A stretch of DNA of 64,000 nucleotides. Origin: Enterobacteriaceae endosymbiont of Donacia thalassina. Lineage in GTDB: Bacteria; Pseudomonadota; Gammaproteobacteria; Enterobacterales; Enterobacteriaceae. The notes under the pieces are model-generated. The model was given only the letters and a program-made list of their open reading frames with translations. It did not search any database and had not been told where the DNA came from. The stretch is from positions 126,233-190,232 of the forward strand of contig NZ_CP046188.1 in assembly GCF_012568245.1 (NCBI RefSeq), written 5' to 3'. The translations under genes and the position numbers were made by a program. This document shows, piece after piece, positions 61,447 through 64,000 of this stretch. Numbering within the stretch: position 1 is the first letter of the stretch; each line of letters starts with the position of its first letter.

Positions 61447-62604
61447 TTATAATCTCTTATATTTTTTTATACAATAAATTTGAATTAATTCTATAAAATA
61501 ATCAAATAAAATAGATGCATCATGGGGTCCAGGACTAGCTTCAGGATGTCCTTGAAAACCAAAAGCAGGTTTATTAATATAATGAATTCCTTGTATAGTG
61601 TTATCAAATAGAGATTTATGTGTAATTTCTAAATTTTTAGGAATATTATTTTCATCAATAGTAAATCCATGATTTTGAGTTGTAATCAATACTTTATTAT
61701 TTTTTAGATCTTTAACAGGATGATTACTTCCATGATGGCCTATATCCATTTTTTTAATTTTTGCTCCACTTGCAATAGCTAATATTTGATGACCAAAACA
61801 AACACCAAAAATTGGAATATTTATTGTTAAAAATTTTTTTATAGTGTTTATAATAGAAAGACATGGAGTAGGATCTCCTGGGCCATTAGATAAAAAAATA
61901 CCATCTGGATTTAATAAAATTATATTTTCATAACTAGTAAACGCTGATACAACAGTAATTTTACATTTTCTATCAATAAACATTTTTAAAATACTTCTTT
62001 TTACACCAAAATCTATTACTACAATATGCATTGAAAATATATAATTTTTAATTACTTTAATATTTTTATTTCCTTTAACCCAAGAATAATTTTCTTTTGT
62101 TGTAATATTTTTAATTAAATTTAATCCTTGTAATCCTTTATATGCATTAATTTTTTTAATAATTTTTTTATAATTAATATTTTTTTTAGTAACAATTAAT
62201 CCTATTTTAGTAATTTTTTTATCACGTATTAATTTTGTTAAATATCTAGTATCTATACCTTCAATAGCAATAATATTTTTCTTTTTAAGAAAAATATCTA
62301 GATTTTCTGTACTACGATAATTACTTGATATTTTTGATAAATTATTAATAATAATGCCCTTTAAATAAATTTTTGATGATTCATTATCTTTTAAATTAGT
62401 ACCAACATTACCAATGTGAGGATATGTAAAAGTTATAATTTGTTTATAATAAGACGGGTCAGTAATTATTTCTTGATATCCAGTAATTGCAGTATTAAAT
62501 ACTATTTCTCCTATAACTATTCCATCAACTCCTATAGATTTTCCTAAAAGTTTAGTTCCATCTTCCATTAAAACTATGGCTGTATTATTCAATTTATTCT
62601 CCAT
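61447..62604 (-). CDS. carA: Carbamoyl-phosphate synthase small subunit
   Basis: Glutamine amidotransferase that supplies ammonia to CarB. The N-terminal family region is [21 protein letters not shown]; the class I glutaminase triad is visible as Cys in [11 protein letters not shown] and His-x-Glu in [14 protein letters not shown]. Length is 385 against 382. In E. coli transcription is controlled by ArgR, PurR, RutR, PepA and IHF; I cannot see an ARG box in the AT-rich leader. pepA is in the window at 22920-24410. Confidence 0.97.
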   Translation of the reverse strand: MENKLNNTAIVLMEDGTKLLGKSIGVDGIVIGEIVFNTAITGYQEIITDPSYYKQIITFTYPHIGNVGTNLKDNESSKIYLKGIIINNLSKISSNYRSTENLDIFLKKKNIIAIEGIDTRYLTKLIRDKKITKIGLIVTKKNINYKKIIKKINAYKGLQGLNLIKNITTKENYSWVKGNKNIKVIKNYIFSMHIVVIDFGVKRSILKMFIDRKCKITVVSAFTSYENIILLNPDGIFLSNGPGDPTPCLSIINTIKKFLTINIPIFGVCFGHQILAIASGAKIKKMDIGHHGSNHPVKDLKNNKVLITTQNHGFTIDENNIPKNLEITHKSLFDNTIQGIHYINKPAFGFQGHPEASPGPHDASILFDYFIELIQIYCIKKYKRL

Positions 62605-62784
62605 AATTTATATAAAAATACATTTTAAAATATTATATATTTATACTATTTTTTTATATAAATATTTTATATTAAAATTTTATATAAAAAATATAATTAT
62701 TAATTAATTTAAAATATTTTTAAAATTTTATAAAATAAATTTTAAATGGAAAATGTTAAATTAATATTTTATATTAAAATTAAA

Positions 62785-62816
62785 TTACTCTCCTTATAAA
62801 AAAGAAAAGAGAGTAA
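62785..62816 (-). terminator. Probable terminator of ilvC
   Basis: Eight-base arms TTACTCTC (62785-62792) and GAGAGTAA (62809-62816) around a 16-base loop, ten bases past the ilvC stop codon. A T-rich stretch follows on the minus strand. The stem is short, so termination may be partial and ilvC could read into carAB. Confidence 0.6.
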
Positions 62817-62826
62817 ATTTTTTATT

Positions 62827-64000
62827 TTATTTTTTATTATTAACTAAAGATTTCATATGAATCATATAATTTCTTAAAAAATAACCTATTTTTTCAATAG
62901 GATGATTTCTAATATCATGGTTTAAATCACGTAAATATTTATTATTTATAAATTTATTTTTTATTTTTGTAATACCTAAATCTTCTGATGTAAGATTATC
63001 TATAAAATTTTTTAATAAAGGAATAGCATTATTAGAAAATAAATAATTACCGTATTCAGCTGTATCTGATATAACTTTATTCATTTCATATAATTTTTTT
63101 CTTGCAATAGTATTAGCAATTAAAGGTAATTCATGTAATGATTCATAATATGCTGATGCAGATGATATTCCTGATTCTATCATTAATTCAAATGCTAATT
63201 CGACACTACTTTTAATAATAGCAATTATAAAAATACCTTTATCAAAATATTCTTGTTCTTTTATATTATTATTTTTATCATTTTTCATTTTTTCAAAATT
63301 ATTATTTTTATATATTTTTCTCCATTTAATTAAATTATAATTATTATTATTCCAATCTTTTATAAGTTCTTTTGAAAAATTTCCTGAAATAATATTATCA
63401 ATATGTATTTTAAATAAAGGTTTTAATTTTTTTTTTAAAATTAATGATAATTCATAAGCATGTATCTTACTAAGATTATTTAATCTATCCATCATTAAAC
63501 TAATACCTCCTTGTTTTAAGGCTTCTGTAATATATTCCCATCCAAATTGAATTAATTGTGAAGCATATGATGCATTAATATTTAATTTTAATAATTTATC
63601 AAATAATAAAATAGATGTTGTTTGTAGTATTCCACATAATACTGTTTGTTCTCCCATTAAATCTGATTTTACTTCAGCAGAAAAAGATGATTCTAGTACA
63701 CCAGCTTTATGACTTCCAATTGCATAAGCCCATGATTTAGCTATTTTTAATCCATTTATATTTTTAGGATTATTTTGATGAATAGCAATTAAAGCTGGTA
63801 CACCAAATCCTCTTTTAAATTCTTCTCTTACTTCAGTACCAGGACATTTTGGAGCTACCATAATTACAGTAATATTTTTTGGAATTTTTTCTCCTTCTTC
63901 AATAATATTGAATCCATGAGAATATCCTAATGTTGCTCCTTTTTTTATTAAATGTTTAATATTTTTTAAAACATTATGATGTTTATTATCAGGAGTTAAA
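62827..64000 (-). CDS. ilvC: Ketol-acid reductoisomerase IlvC (5' end outside window)
   Basis: NADPH- and magnesium-dependent enzyme of isoleucine, valine and (through ketoisovalerate) leucine and pantothenate synthesis. The reading frame stays open to the window edge: translation before residue [15 protein letters not shown] runs back through [12 protein letters not shown] to LTPDNKHHN, so about 390 codons are present and roughly 100 are beyond the edge. Metal-binding stretches [16 protein letters not shown] and the repeated C-terminal knot ([30 protein letters not shown]) are intact. This is the long, class II enterobacterial form. The NADPH-binding loop is outside the window. Confidence 0.96.
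   Translation of the reverse strand, partial: LTPDNKHHNVLKNIKHLIKKGATLGYSHGFNIIEEGEKIPKNITVIMVAPKCPGTEVREEFKRGFGVPALIAIHQNNPKNINGLKIAKSWAYAIGSHKAGVLESSFSAEVKSDLMGEQTVLCGILQTTSILLFDKLLKLNINASYASQLIQFGWEYITEALKQGGISLMMDRLNNLSKIHAYELSLILKKKLKPLFKIHIDNIISGNFSKELIKDWNNNNYNLIKWRKIYKNNNFEKMKNDKNNNIKEQEYFDKGIFIIAIIKSSVELAFELMIESGISSASAYYESLHELPLIANTIARKKLYEMNKVISDTAEYGNYLFSNNAIPLLKNFIDNLTSEDLGITKIKNKFINNKYLRDLNHDIRNHPIEKIGYFLRNYMIHMKSLVNNKK

Overview
The window reads as a contiguous piece of a strongly reduced, very AT-rich genome of a gammaproteobacterial (Enterobacterales-type) intracellular symbiont, most likely of an insect. Nearly every protein aligns end to end with an Escherichia coli counterpart, and many blocks keep E. 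coli gene order. Bases are mostly A and T (about four-fifths by eye), Lys/Asn/Ile dominate the proteins, intergenic gaps are short, and I see no insertion sequences, phage genes, CRISPR arrays or decaying pseudogenes. TGA ends murE and murC, so the standard bacterial code applies. I cannot name the species from sequence alone.

Layout. 1-6,083 (minus strand): gyrA, mutS, ybhL. 6,210-16,058 (plus): the peptidoglycan-precursor part of the mra/dcw cluster (rsmH-murE-murF-mraY-murD-murG-murC-ddlB), with every division gene of that cluster missing. 16,070-19,399: a DciA-like gene facing away from secA. 19,404-22,752: a perfect palindromic terminator, dnaJ, dnaK and a conserved heat-shock promoter. 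22,920-28,325: pepA-valS-argF. 28,665-32,035: potD, tRNA-Asn, prmB-aroC. 32,052-37,322 (minus): a 2-Cys peroxiredoxin, rsmC, apaH-apaG-rsmA-surA. 37,461-43,119: djlA, then acpS-era-rnc-lepB-lepA on minus. 43,174-53,159: prlC, rlmB, miaA-mutL, tRNA-Gly, orn, psd, epmA-efp, epmB, largely an E. coli 94-95 min block with deletions. 53,192-55,410: the groSL operon with terminator and heat-shock promoter. 55,507-64,000: tRNA-Phe, ompA, ygfZ, carB-carA and a truncated ilvC at the window edge.

How the genes work together. The cell can build lipid-linked meso-diaminopimelate peptidoglycan, keeps an outer-membrane protein that can bind it (OmpA) and an outer-membrane chaperone (SurA), and exports proteins through SecA and LepB. 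lpxC and lptD, LPS genes expected at two loci here, are absent from both. Proteostasis is strongly kept: DnaK, DnaJ, DjlA, GroEL and GroES, with recognisable sigma-32 promoters before dnaK and groES. Translation support is also kept: ValS, three tRNAs, LepA, Era, RNase III, oligoribonuclease, six RNA or ribosomal-protein modification enzymes and the whole EF-P beta-lysylation module. Nutrient genes (carAB, argF, ilvC, aroC) fit a symbiont that supplies arginine or pyrimidine, branched-chain and aromatic precursors. MutS and MutL are both kept, so mismatch repair may still work.

The points most worth following are the selective loss of division genes next to a complete Mur pathway, the DciA-like gene, an arginine-to-isoleucine change at a conserved MurD position, a degenerate P-loop in MiaA, and an unrecognised C-terminal extension on OmpA. 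I did not find a clearly new multi-gene system.
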